From: Plectrocnemia conspersa
Taxonomy: Eukaryota > Arthropoda > Insecta > Trichoptera > Polycentropodidae
Direction: 5' to 3'
Assembly (NCBI GenBank): GCA_009617715.1
Contig: VTFK01000174.1
Location: forward strand, 682,001 to 746,000
Length of the DNA: 64,000 nt
Part shown: positions 50,001 to 56,507 of the stretch, piece by piece
Position numbering within the stretch: position 1 is the stretch's first letter
How the letters are laid out: every line of letters begins with the position of its first letter
Position numbers and translations under genes: made by a program
The notes under the pieces: model-generated
The model's input: the letters and a program-made list of their open reading frames with translations, nothing else
Database searches by the model: none
Told to the model about the DNA's origin: nothing

Positions 50001-50703
50001 AAATAGGATATCCATAAGGAAGATTACGACAAGAAGACTTGGAAAGAGGCACTTTTGAGTGCCAGGGAAGACTTCCAGAGGCAAAGGCAAATTGAGGAAA
50101 TTAGGCAAAAGCAATTGGAGGGCGCAATGGACGGTGAAGCGAGGGCTCTTTATCAAAAACAATATAAGGTTTGTACCTTTGTTTTATTTAATAGTTATTA
50201 AATACGATTTTAATCAATTTTTTTGTTAGATTTGGTTACAAGAACATATCGCAAGACAGGAGTTATTAAACGACGTGATCGAAACATTGAACGATCAAAT
50301 GAAGGTAAAAATTGGAGAGCGTAGAGAACTACGGAAAAATAACATCACTGAACGGGAGAATATGCTATCTGATATGGAGAAGCTTGGCGAAGAGTTGGAG
50401 AAAATACAAACCGAGCAAAAGGTTATTATTTATTTACGCAGTTACGACCATGACAAAGTATTACACTATTAACTGAATTTCTATTTCCAGAACCAAAAGC
50501 AAGGGTTTACCAAAATGGCAGTTCTACAAAATCAGTTGAAACAGATTGAACGGGAAGAAAAGGAGCTAGTCGATAATAAAACGCACGAAGACGAATTAAA
50601 AGCTGCCATAAGAGAAGAAGAACGACTCAGGAATGAAATAATCAAGTTGCAAAGAAACGGAAGCACTTTCCAACTTCATAGACGTCGCCGAATGGATTGG
50701 TGA
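20030..50703 (+). CDS. TCHP: Trichoplein homolog (centriole/keratin-binding coiled-coil protein)
   Basis: Trichoplein scaffolds the mother centriole and controls ciliation in vertebrates. Ten exons: 20030-20034, 29351-29377, 48492-48695, 48757-48867, 48944-49126, 49199-49343, 49410-49699, 50007-50168, 50230-50421 and 50491-50703. All phases agree if one base is missing from an A8 run at 49541-49548; the product is then 510 residues against 498 in human. Diagnostic parts are an Arg/Ala-rich start, KLSMMLYYEDLQYKEEL, LYHKWRSDNPIIKNLEEKQR and AWMEQVIEKEL (human LYEHWKKNNPKLRE type), then almost continuous Glu/Lys/Arg coiled coil and an RRRRMDW-type C-terminus. The last eight exons are firm. The 5-nt first exon (ATGAT before GTAAGT) and the 27-nt second exon rest on splice sites and phase only. 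An AATAAA at 50757 follows. The introns host two opposite-strand genes and many transposon relics. Confidence 0.75.
20465..25629 (-). CDS. WH2-domain, coiled-coil actin-binding protein (forked/espin-like)
   Basis: Exons shared by all forms: 23690-23900, 23339-23591, 22078-22175, 21703-22015, 21487-21579, 21239-21355, 21029-21180, 20730-20955 and 20465-20662, stop at 20465. A short form starts in exon 24136-24163 (MEEEGLFFRG), giving 562 residues. A longer form enters through 25431-25629, 24734-24822 and 24378-24674, and must start further upstream because 25629 abuts an acceptor. Short-form domains: polyproline (residues about 14-31), WH2-like DWTDMMKEVEEGRKLKHV (58-75), second WH2 NQLLKQINSGVKLKKV (109-124), coiled coil from about 165, an acidic Ser/Glu tract, and a final coiled coil. 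WH2 plus polyproline indicates actin binding. The resemblance to insect forked is from memory, and no ankyrin repeats were found here. Phases of 24734-24822 and 24378-24674 disagree by one base. Confidence 0.7.
22510..22620. repeat. Half copy of fold-back family F
   Basis: Contains 'attgcttttgacgtggattt' and 'cttattggtcaaaatttggt', matching the right arm of the palindromic element at 30972-31157. It sits in an intron of the forked-like gene. Confidence 0.75.
24136..24310 (-). promoter_or_regulatory. Alternative first exon and internal promoter of the forked-like gene
   Basis: The exon 24136-24163 begins with ATG, codes for nine residues and ends at a strong donor (GTATGT). It joins in the same phase as the upstream exon 24378-24674 does to exon 23690-23900. 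Upstream sequence (24165-24310) is less AT-rich and lacks splice acceptors, as expected for a promoter and 5' UTR. The start codon gives a Glu-rich N-terminus (MEEEGLFFR). Confidence 0.6.
25776..27261 (+). mobile_element. Degraded Tc1-like DNA transposon
   Basis: The terminal inverted repeats start CAGTAGTGTGACAAAA at 25776 and end in the inverse, ttttgtcacaccactg, at 27261. They are flanked by TA on both sides, the insertion signature of Tc1/mariner elements. The length is 1486 bp. The plus strand carries transposase remnants: a helix-turn-helix region (IVQKINVSHQSVMRIKK) near 26200, TSKRTLQRRLSKVDLKS near 26400, and a catalytic-domain tail (WPGNSYDINPIENV) near 26940-26980. Stops and frameshifts break it. 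It is inserted in the first trichoplein intron, upstream of the forked-like exons. Confidence 0.88.
27325..27800 (+). repeat. Composite dispersed repeat family G, copy 1
   Basis: Blocks 'atcaagctaagttgtacata', a first tail 'accgttgtaacgtattgggc' and a second tail 'cactgttgtaacgcaatgag' followed by 'ctaacgcctg'. The first block recurs at 49820-49860 and the tail at 44705-44755. The tail is shared with the tRNA-derived SINEs. It lies just beyond the right end of the Tc1-like element. Confidence 0.6.
28194..28488. mobile_element. Pogo/Tigger-type MITE
   Basis: A 295-bp non-coding element with inverted ends starting CAGTAGACTCCCAG on both strands and TA flanks. CAGT...ACTC termini with TA target duplication are typical of pogo/Tigger elements of the Tc1/mariner superfamily. 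The interior is AT-rich with GC-richer subterminal segments (gggagcgtgt) repeated in inverted order. Confidence 0.8.
30645..30790 (-). repeat. Dispersed repeat family E, copy 2 (inverted)
   Basis: Contains 'tttgacagttgcaaaacgtc' and 'caaacccaaacctaacctaa', the reverse complement of 5690-5840. A third, weaker relative lies at about 28545-28640 and a fourth at 32035-32115. Confidence 0.65.
30972..31157. mobile_element. Near-perfect fold-back element, family F
   Basis: Two arms of about 90 bp are reverse complements around the centre 'gtcggcgccgtc'. The left arm includes 'ggtcaataggagagcgcaaa' and 'cttctcagaagtcaaaaatc'; the right arm mirrors it. Single-arm copies occur at 22510-22620, 31229-31262 and 35249-35340, so it is a dispersed family. 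No coding capacity. The nearly intact pairing suggests a recent insertion or structure-preserving exchange between arms. Confidence 0.85.
31229..31262. repeat. Short fragment of fold-back family F
   Basis: 'attgcttttgacgtggattt' again follows a GC-rich 'cgacggcggg' segment, as at the centre of the full element 70 bp upstream. Probably a truncated second insertion or a partial duplication. Confidence 0.6.
31430..31860 (+). repeat. Dispersed repeat family D, long copy
   Basis: Aligns by eye with 43262-43760 over several hundred bases: 'cgaaatggatgcaatatatc', a 'tgatgtgcgtaaac' segment, 'atctggggtgttcctcatat' and 'tccggaatggaatgtatcc'. The order of blocks is kept. No terminal repeats or ORF are evident, so the class is unknown. 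Confidence 0.6.
32120..32350 (+). repeat. Dispersed repeat family D, partial copy
   Basis: 'gatctgggggtgttttttat' and 'attccggaatggaaggtttg' followed by 'atggaacagcacgtgggctc' match the right part of the 43262-43760 copy, including its 'acacgtggactcatatttta' block. Confidence 0.6.
33110..33600. other. GC-rich coding-like relic with an internal duplication
   Basis: This segment is far richer in G+C than its surroundings and has short open stretches on the plus strand interrupted by stops. Two related units about 105 bp apart encode NPAEWRRCAES (about 33400) and NPSEWRRSADI (about 33505). This looks like decayed coding sequence, perhaps from a retroelement or an imported gene fragment. No family could be named. 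Confidence 0.4.
33832..34694 (+). pseudogene. Decayed Tc1/mariner-superfamily transposase
   Basis: Starting at ATG 33832 (MDRLTTAQRV), the frame is broken by stops and shifts but keeps the family layout. There is an N-terminal HTH (LTERTIRNVVKKF), a FSLFSDEKLFHL-like first catalytic Asp block near 34180, VTVWCGF-position sequence replaced near 34310, a 'DGATCHT' second-Asp block at about 34464, and a DNFL-type third block near 34560. This matches widespread insect IS630/Tc1-type transposases. It is non-functional. Terminal repeats could not be placed. Confidence 0.7.
35249..35340. repeat. Half copy of fold-back family F
   Basis: Left-arm type: 'gaccaataggagagcgcata', 'cttctcagaagtcaaaaatc' and 'cacgtcaaaagcaataaaat', ending at a GC-rich 'cgtgccggcgc' that corresponds to the centre of the full palindrome at 30972-31157. 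Confidence 0.75.
37151..41942 (-). CDS. Secreted catalytic peptidoglycan recognition protein (PGRP-LB-like amidase)
   Basis: Four exons join in phase: 41867-41942, 37665-37878, 37427-37545 and 37151-37350, giving 202 residues. Residues 1-17 form a signal peptide (MAFVIILVAAFAVSALA). The PGRP/amidase-2 domain follows: VDREGWKARPP, VPYVVIHHSYIPGPC (paired His 60/61), WVDIGYNFAIGGNG, YEGRGWSRVGAHA, and KLIGHRQTRPTECPG, which keeps the His and Cys of the zinc triad. These residues predict N-acetylmuramoyl-L-alanine amidase activity that cleaves peptidoglycan. In insects PGRP-LB does this to dampen Imd signalling. The C-terminal EIVTWPHYSPEP resembles PGRP-LB rather than PGRP-SA or PGRP-LC. Intron 1 is about 4 kb of AT-rich, repeat-bearing sequence. 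The gene lies inside the second trichoplein intron on the opposite strand. An AATAAA (minus) lies near 37055. No NF-kB motif was verified upstream. Confidence 0.88.
38335..39302. mobile_element. Unclassified DNA element with 17-bp terminal inverted repeats
   Basis: The left end 'aacacattgttgtcggg' (38335) and right end 'cccgacaacaatgtgtt' (ending 39302) are exact reverse complements. Subterminal blocks also echo each other ('gcggaatttttcggaaac' left, 'ccgcaaaaacggaaaaatcc' right). About 968 bp, with no transposase recognised, hence non-autonomous. TTAA occurs at or near both ends but the target duplication is not certain. It lies in PGRP intron 1. Confidence 0.7.
39303..41866 (-). other. Right part of PGRP intron 1, extremely AT-rich
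   Basis: Dominated by A and T runs. It contains a GC-richer remnant at about 39995-40130 ('cgtagcggccaggacgtcag') of unknown origin and the diverged tandem units at 40660-41145. No coding exon was seen. Confidence 0.6.
40660..41145. repeat. Diverged tandem repeat, three units of about 205-220 bp
   Basis: A core is found at about 40668 (ttagccagtctgatttgtca), 40873 (ttagccagtttgatttgtca) and 41090 (ttagccgatgtgatccgtca). Each is followed within about 20 bp by a 'tcaaaat' or 'gaaaatggc' block. Spacing is 205 and 217 bp. The AT-rich spacers between cores are poorly conserved. A related 'aaaatggctgctattcaaaa' occurs at about 40323. Confidence 0.65.
43262..43760 (+). repeat. Dispersed repeat family D, longest copy
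   Basis: Blocks 'cgaaatggatgtaataaatt', 'tgcttacgtgatatgcgttt', 'aaatcatctggggttgctcc', 'attccggaatggaaggtatc' and 'aaaacacgtggactcatatt'. Parts recur at 31430-31860, 32120-32350 and 1610-1870. No inverted ends were found. Confidence 0.6.
44345..44630 (+). repeat. tRNA-derived SINE, copy 4 (most complete)
   Basis: The tRNA-like head runs from 'gcgtagtccgtaacgtctca' to 'ggttgcgggctcgagccccc', with recognisable A-box and B-box regions. It is followed by the body block 'gctgcagtgacatctattga' and the 3' tail 'gtaacgcattgggtttacgc'. This is the best reference copy in the window for the family. Confidence 0.8.
44690..44880 (+). repeat. Family G repeat, copy 2
   Basis: 'ggttgttgattgtgtttacc' and 'ggttgtaacacatcgggtta', then 'gtttcctcaaattattattt' and 'tatgtaacaatgaaaa', match blocks at 27640-27780 in permuted order. 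It lies directly after SINE copy 4. Confidence 0.55.
46854..47069 (-). CDS. Cysteine-rich open frame of unknown nature
   Basis: A 71-codon frame from ATG at 47069 reads MRQTMMGEMFSPSSGGESGG followed by a Cys-containing part (RRFCMWCGSDSIAFCYRK, then LCYSDH and CEHLP) and ends at TGA overlapping a possible donor (CAG/GTGATT). Its amino acid mix is unlike the Lys/Asn/Ile/Tyr bias of chance frames here, and the DNA is GC-richer than its flanks. The CxxC and spaced Cys/His suggest a metal-binding fragment. It could be an exon, a transposon zinc-finger relic, or chance. No family is recognised. Confidence 0.3.
   Translation of the reverse strand: MRQTMMGEMFSPSSGGESGGGMTSVEEPRRFCMWCGSDSIAFCYRKLISLCYSDHMMVSLSGCEHLPESTR
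49735..49985 (+). repeat. Family G repeat, copy 3, in a trichoplein intron
   Basis: 'aaatcgagctaggttgtact' and 'ggttgttgattgtgttgact' match 27440-27520 and 44700-44730. It fills most of the intron between exons 49410-49699 and 50007-50168. Confidence 0.6.
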
Positions 50704-50779
50704 TTTAAAAATATCTTTAATTTAAATATATACTAGATTTAATTGTATTACGGATCAATAAAATTACATTAAATTAAAA
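50704..50779. terminator. Overlapping 3' ends of trichoplein and NSRP1
   Basis: The two stop codons are only 76 bp apart, tail to tail. The plus-strand signal AATAAA is at 50757-50762. A minus-strand ATTAAA lies at 50738-50743. Cleavage 10-30 bases past each signal would make the two mRNAs overlap by roughly 50 bases. Confidence 0.6.
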
Positions 50780-52283
50780 TCATATTCTTATTCCTTTTCT
50801 TTCATAATAACGCTTCAACGCCTGTTGGAACAATTCACCGACGGTCCTCTTCTTCCATATATCAACTTTCACTTTCGCTTCTTTCGGCTTCTCGGCTTCG
50901 ATCTTCTTCTCCTTTTCTTTCTTCACTTCGGCAATTTGAGGAACGTCGAATGGCTTTTTAAATACTTCCTCTTTTACAACTACCGTTTCTTCCGTCGGTG
51001 CGTCTTTCTTTTTCTTCTCCTTAGGTTTGCCTTCTTCGTCTTCGTCAGAACTCGAATCGTCGATCGAAAAGTCCGAGTCTGCGTCAATGTTCGATTGTAA
51101 ATGCGTTCTTTGATCTTTATTAGCTAATATATCCGCAACGTTAGCTCCTCTGTCTTCTTCTTCGCTATCAGATTTATCATCTTTAGTATCGGCACTGGAA
51201 TGTTTACGTTTTCTATAACTTCTTTTAACCTTATTCCCCTTAGATTCTTTATCTTTTGAATCGCTCGCTTTTTCAGCTTCGTCTTCGCCCTCCGATTCTT
51301 TTCTTCTTTGATCTCTTTCTCCTCAACGATCGCTTCTTTAGAATTCAACTGTTGATCATACAAATGTCGATAAAACCCGCCCAAATCCTTTTGTTTAGTC
51401 ACATCGCAAATCTCTTCTAAATATTGCATCCGTTTATCCTTCTCTTCGTCCAATCGCATTTCTTCCAATTTCTTTTTATAAGCTGACGTAACAAACGATT
51501 CTTTATCGATAAATTTATCCCCTTCCTCTTCGCGTTCTTTTTGAACCTGAAAACAAAATGCGTTAGTCCCTAGAACGAAAAAATCCTTCTCCATATATCA
51601 ATATACCTGTCTTTCAACCCGACGTTCATTTTCCTTTTTCCTCTTTTCGGCCGCGTCCAATAACGTGGCTATGTACTTGGGAGTTTTATCTTTCCGTGCA
51701 GCTTGATACTTTTCTTTCTTGTTACGTTCTATATCGTCATATAATTCATCGTATTGATAAACGGTAGGATCTTCACTGATGACTTTTTCTTGAACGTTGC
51801 GGGCCTTTAATATAAAGGTTTGTATTAAATATTAAGGTGACAAGATTCTTAAAATATCAAAGAAGATAACTAAAAATATTTTTTGTATAAAGGAAGAGAT
51901 TACTGTGAGAGTTAAAAAAAGTAATTTCAGAAATTTTTGATCAAAGACCACTTTTGAATTTGTTTCTGTGGAGAAATCGTTATGGGAGCTAAATAAACCT
52001 TTGTAAATTTTTGAGGTTAACCATATAAATATAAACTTTATATAATAGATACACGTCCATACCTGTCTTTTTAATCGATCGCCAGTCTCATATGGCGCTA
52101 TCGGTGTCTTATCATCATTATCTGAATCCCCGTCGTCTCCGAATACGTTCTTAGAAGCAACGAACACTGGCGCGGCTTTCTTCGATTTATCAGCTAATAT
52201 AAGACCGTATCTATATTGAAAAAATACAATTGATATAGTTTTTGTAAACGAATAAAACGATTTAAAACTCACTGTTTAGACAT
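50780..52283 (-). CDS. NSRP1: Nuclear speckle splicing regulatory protein 1
   Basis: RNA-binding splicing regulator (CCDC55 family) of nuclear speckles. Exons: 52273-52283, 52063-52210, 51607-51804 and 50780-51546. Family landmarks in order: MSKQYGLIL and VFGDDGDSDNDD at the N-terminus; SEDPTVYQYDELYDDIE; KTPKYIATLLDAAEKRKKE; KESFVTSAYKKKLEE; and DVTKQKDLGGFYRHL, the most diagnostic block. Then follows a highly charged Lys/Glu/Ser tail ending ALKRYYERKGIRI. The last exon has a one-base gap at a T4 run (51299-51302 plus strand; A4 in the gene). With one more base the acidic tail reads through, giving about 374 residues; as written the frame ends early in Lys/Arg-rich sequence. Start ATG at 52283 is followed by a strong donor. 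The gene is divergent from KIAA2013. Confidence 0.9.
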
Positions 52284-53061
52284 TTTGCATCAAGTAGCGT
52301 CAATGATAGGTTAACGTTTGACAGCTGTTATGTCAGATGTTGCCATTCGACAAGTGTTCGATATTACCCCTTAAAATGTTTTTTGCTATTCCAAAATACA
52401 TATTAGGTAGTATCCTAAATGATTTTTAATTATTTATTAAAACAGAATTTTCCCAAATATATATTTATACTGACAATTACTTAAATACGGAACGCTTAAC
52501 TGTCCCGACGACCTTAGTCTAAACAGTGAGATAAAATGTTAAAAAATAACATGTCCCGTGAATACGGACGTCTGGTCACCCATATAAAAGTATGCTCTCC
52601 TTTCTTACTCGCACCCATTATTTTATGCGTGAGCGATCGAAAGAAAGGATATTTCACCACACGCGCCTGATTCGTACTTACGTATTGCAAAAAATGTATG
52701 ATTATGTTCTAGTCCCCCAGCTACACGCACCCAAATAGCACGTCCATTATTTACCGTGGTCTACTGTATATTCTAAAAATAAGTATGTATACGATAAACA
52801 AATATTTTCAACAAATTTATGTGTTTAAAACTTGCAAAATTCATTAGGCCATCATGAGTGTTTCATTAATTGTGTATTGAAATTAAATAACTTTTGTTAA
52901 AAAGCTTAGATAGTGAAAAAGTTTCGAGCGATTAATTTGTGATCAGATAACTAGACTCTAGTAAGAAATATTTTTGTATGGTCGTTAAAGGCGGCGTTAT
53001 GGCCGCACTCTAAACGTCAAATGTCATTCGGACGATGCGCCGGTTGAGTTGAGGCGCCTGT
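52284..53061. promoter_or_regulatory. Intergenic region between divergent NSRP1 and KIAA2013
   Basis: 778 bp between the two start codons. Both flanks are likely 5' UTR and promoter. The middle is AT-rich. GC rises sharply from about 52985 towards the KIAA2013 ATG. No TATA box was found at a convincing distance from either start. Confidence 0.45.
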
Positions 53062-54858
53062 ATGGAGACTTTGCGCGAATGGGCCAGGCGAGCTCGGCGC
53101 TTGGCGGAGGCCCGTCGCAGGGCTCTGCTGCTGCTGGCGTTCGTCGCGTTCCTGCTGCTCTACCTGGCGCCGGCCGCCATCAGGTTTCTGCGACCGAGGA
53201 TTCCGGTTTCCGCGCCCCCTGAGATATGCATTCAGTCGCGCCTCGCCGCTTTCAAGCGAGCCGTGGATCGCGGAGACGCGGCGGCTTCGCCCTCTCCTTT
53301 CGTGCCCTACGTGGGCAACGGGGCCTTCGGCGTGGCAATCGAGCCGGAAGCTCGCGTCCGCGTCAGATCGGGGCGCACGCTCTCGTTGCCGGTGGACTTT
53401 AAACCGCTCGTTTCCGTGGGAGGCGACTTAGACGCGAAGGAGTCTTTCGTGGTCGACTACTCGACGGGAACGGTGCGAGTCTTTCGATGCTTCGCCGACG
53501 GATACGACGTCTCTCACGAGTACTACGCGCACAGAACCATCCCCTATCTGCTCGTTCAAGTCGTCAAAATAACGAATCCGACTAGCGAAACTGTCGAATT
53601 GAGCGTCGCGCCGCCCCGAACCGGATGGTCTTCCCCCAAGCGGACCGTCAAATACGTGTCCGGCTCTTCCGTCGTATACAATTACGACGTTTATTCCGGT
53701 TCCGTCGACGTAGACGGACCGGACGATCTCGTCTTGGCCGTTTGCATAGCGACTAGAGTTCTACCTGCAAAATTAACGGTCAGAGCGCACGACACTCTGA
53801 CTTACGAGATATTGACTACGATACAATACAGCGATCCGGTTCGAGATCGATTCGCAGAAGAGCGCGATTCGATCGAACGGCTGGGCTTGAAGAATACGGA
53901 GAGAGCCGTCGAATCGTCGGTGGAAGGTGTCCGCGATTCGCACGTCGACGTATGGAAGCGTCTGTGGCTGACGGGCTTCTCTATAAGCGAATCCAAAGCT
54001 TCCGACGCCATCAACGGCGATCGAATCAACGCCACCGTTTACGCAGTTCTGTCTCAAGTCAGATCGTTGGAATACGAAGACGGCGCCTCTCCGTCGCGGA
54101 GGAGCGAAATAATGCGTTCTCTGTCGTACGCCGAAGGCTGCTACGGCGGTTATTACACGCTGCAAGCTGAAAACCTCTGGAAACCGATGGAAAACGTCAA
54201 GCAACTGGACAACGTCGTCGGAGCCTGGCTCCTGACGCTGGAGAAGCAGGGATGTCACAATCTATTGAAAGCCGGCGCGAGCGGAGCGGCTCAAGCGATG
54301 GTCCTGAGCTTCGGCGGTTTGCGATTCAGCAATCAACATTTAGAGTTCAACGTTCATCCGTCGGATCTGCACAGAGATTTTCATTTCCGAAGGGTCAACT
54401 ACGGCAATCTGACGCATCTCAACATCAGCGTGATCGTGGAGGAGGACAACAAGGCCGCTCTGTACGTGGCTTTGGACCGATCCGACAAAAACTATTACGC
54501 CTGCGACGGCGGCTGTTTGGACAGTCCCGTTCCGCTGGGACCCGCTCGCAAATACTTTCCCGTGAAACTGACGGAACCCTTGACGGCCATCCTCTACATC
54601 ACGTCCGACAAGCAGCACATGGAAGATCTGCGCCACGCCATACACGTGAAAGAGGTGATGGTCGCTCCGCCTCACGAGCATCACGTGCTGGCCTTGCACA
54701 AGCACGGTCACAGCTTGGGCGGCCTGCCGACCATATTCTGGGTTACCGTCTGCTTCATCATCGTAGTGTTCCACCTCTTCCTGTGCCGCATCATCATGAC
54801 CGAGTACTGCGATCCTCCCGACAACAAATACAGAAAAATGTACAGCAAGCCGTTATAG
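53062..54858 (+). CDS. KIAA2013: KIAA2013 homolog, membrane protein of unknown function
   Basis: A single uninterrupted exon of 598 residues. A short Arg-rich cytosolic N-terminus leads into a signal-anchor span (about residues 20-44, LLLLAFVAFLLLYLAPAAI). A long lumenal/extracellular region contains FVPYVGNGAFGVAIEPEA, EYYAHRTIPYLLVQVVKITN, several N-glycosylation sequons (NATV, NLTH, NISV) and SFGGLRFSNQHLEFNVHPSD. It ends with a second span (IFWVTVCFIIVVFHLFL) and a tail MTEYCDPPDNKYRKMYSKPL. This matches the metazoan KIAA2013 family, whose biochemical role is not established; the GNGAFGVAI region recalls glycoside-hydrolase-like folds, which is only an impression. It is the only multi-hundred-codon intronless gene here and is far richer in G+C than its neighbours. 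AATAAA at 55129. Confidence 0.88.
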   Translation: METLREWARRARRLAEARRRALLLLAFVAFLLLYLAPAAIRFLRPRIPVSAPPEICIQSRLAAFKRAVDRGDAAASPSPFVPYVGNGAFGVAIEPEARVRVRSGRTLSLPVDFKPLVSVGGDLDAKESFVVDYSTGTVRVFRCFADGYDVSHEYYAHRTIPYLLVQVVKITNPTSETVELSVAPPRTGWSSPKRTVKYVSGSSVVYNYDVYSGSVDVDGPDDLVLAVCIATRVLPAKLTVRAHDTLTYEILTTIQYSDPVRDRFAEERDSIERLGLKNTERAVESSVEGVRDSHVDVWKRLWLTGFSISESKASDAINGDRINATVYAVLSQVRSLEYEDGASPSRRSEIMRSLSYAEGCYGGYYTLQAENLWKPMENVKQLDNVVGAWLLTLEKQGCHNLLKAGASGAAQAMVLSFGGLRFSNQHLEFNVHPSDLHRDFHFRRVNYGNLTHLNISVIVEEDNKAALYVALDRSDKNYYACDGGCLDSPVPLGPARKYFPVKLTEPLTAILYITSDKQHMEDLRHAIHVKEVMVAPPHEHHVLALHKHGHSLGGLPTIFWVTVCFIIVVFHLFLCRIIMTEYCDPPDNKYRKMYSKPL

Positions 54859-56507
54859 TGACGGAAAACATTGTTGCGTTCTTATCTTATCGTTTTCGAT
54901 TCGTCGTTATGCATGTTGAAAATTAAAATATATTCCACGCATATGTAATATTTAGGTTTAGACTACTTCTTAATCAAAATAGTATTATGTTCGTTTTATT
55001 TCGACGCCAATATTGTGATCGAGTATTATTTTTCGAATGTATTTTGTGCACGAAAACAAACAACCTTGTTTTGCGCATAAAAAAAAATAATTTCTATTAT
55101 GCGTTACTTATGTAAATATGTATAATATAATAAAAGTGTTAATTTATAATAAAACCTAGCGTATATTTCTTTAATATCCTCAATAATCATAAACAAACAC
55201 CTGATTTTTAGATACTGTCAATTTAATTTTTGATAATTCTCTCCAATATTAATCTTTTAACATTTGATTGAAAAAAGATATGATATATTATGTCAATTTA
55301 AAAAAAGGTAGATTTTTATATGATATCACATTATTATTCAATTACTTCTCTTGATAGTACTTTCATTAGAATATTCTTAATACTATTGCTTTATAACTTT
55401 TCTATTCTCAAACTGACGAAATCTATCTGATTCTTACCACAAAAGCAATGGAGAAAGGAAAATACTTAGTCAATTAATTTATTAGTAAGACCCAAGCAAA
55501 AGCTTTTAAATGACATTTATTAATGGTATTTGATGATAGTGAATGATTCGATTAGCAGTTAAATTTGTTACAAAACCGTTAGCAACAGAACATTCTGCTT
55601 AGCAATTTGATAACAAAGAAATTTCTGAGCAATTAAATAGAAAAAAAAACAAGTCAAGTTCGATAGAATTACAAGGTTCTCCTTAATGTTTTCTTCGGTT
55701 GTAAAATGAATTTCTCTATCCACACATAGTGCTTATAAAGGCATTTCCATTTGGAATTCGTTTCCGTCAGCACTTTTTTTTGGAAAAAAGTTCTGAAAGC
55801 TAAAAAAGTCATCATGGAAATTTTTGTTTAAAAACCATCTCCGATTTTTTTCAAGGAATCAAGGAGATATTGATACCGTGTTAAATATAATTAAATAGCG
55901 CCCCCAATTGGAGTACAAATATCCAAATTCATTGTGAAAAAATATCACAATAAGTGTTAAAAGCGCAATAAACAAAATAGCGGTAATATCTAAGATCCGA
56001 CAATAGCCTTTGTTATGCCATAGAAAGCCCCCATCCAGCATTTTCGCCACCATGGACAAAAAATATTTTTGCTGTCCTTTATATATTAATATTTTAAAAC
56101 ATAATAGCGAATTTTTATAGGTATTTTTTAAATATGGTTTCTATAATATAACGATCTGTAAGAACACATTTATTAGAGGGGTGGAGTTTTACAATGCAGC
56201 CTGATTGGTCTAAATAAGTATTTTTCTAATATATTATTTGGCTTCCATAGAAAATTACTGTCAACTCTCTGGTTCTTAGTCTCCTACGTTTTATAGTAAT
56301 GTTCATTTGAAAGGACACATGAAACTTAGTCTAGTGGATAGATATTATAACTAATATTATATGTTAAAAAAAAATACAATCAGTAGTAAAAGATTTTTTT
56401 ATTATAATATATAAAAAAAAATATGAATATATTACAAAGTCTTGATTTATGTATTGTATATATAATGATCGTAATCCGTTTTTCACATTTGGATTTTTCT
56501 AAAAATT
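54859..56507. other. 3' UTR of KIAA2013 and AT-rich intergenic sequence
   Basis: About 270 bp up to the AATAAA (55129-55134) is probable KIAA2013 3' UTR. Beyond that, no gene, clear repeat or RNA was recognised up to the zinc-finger stop codon at 56508. A 66-codon minus-strand frame (55859-56059) has no supporting features. Confidence 0.55.

Noticed and set aside
53773..54774. Long minus-strand and alternative plus-frame ORFs inside KIAA2013.
   Set aside because: They are shadows of a GC-rich coding exon. Their composition follows codon-position bias of the real frame.
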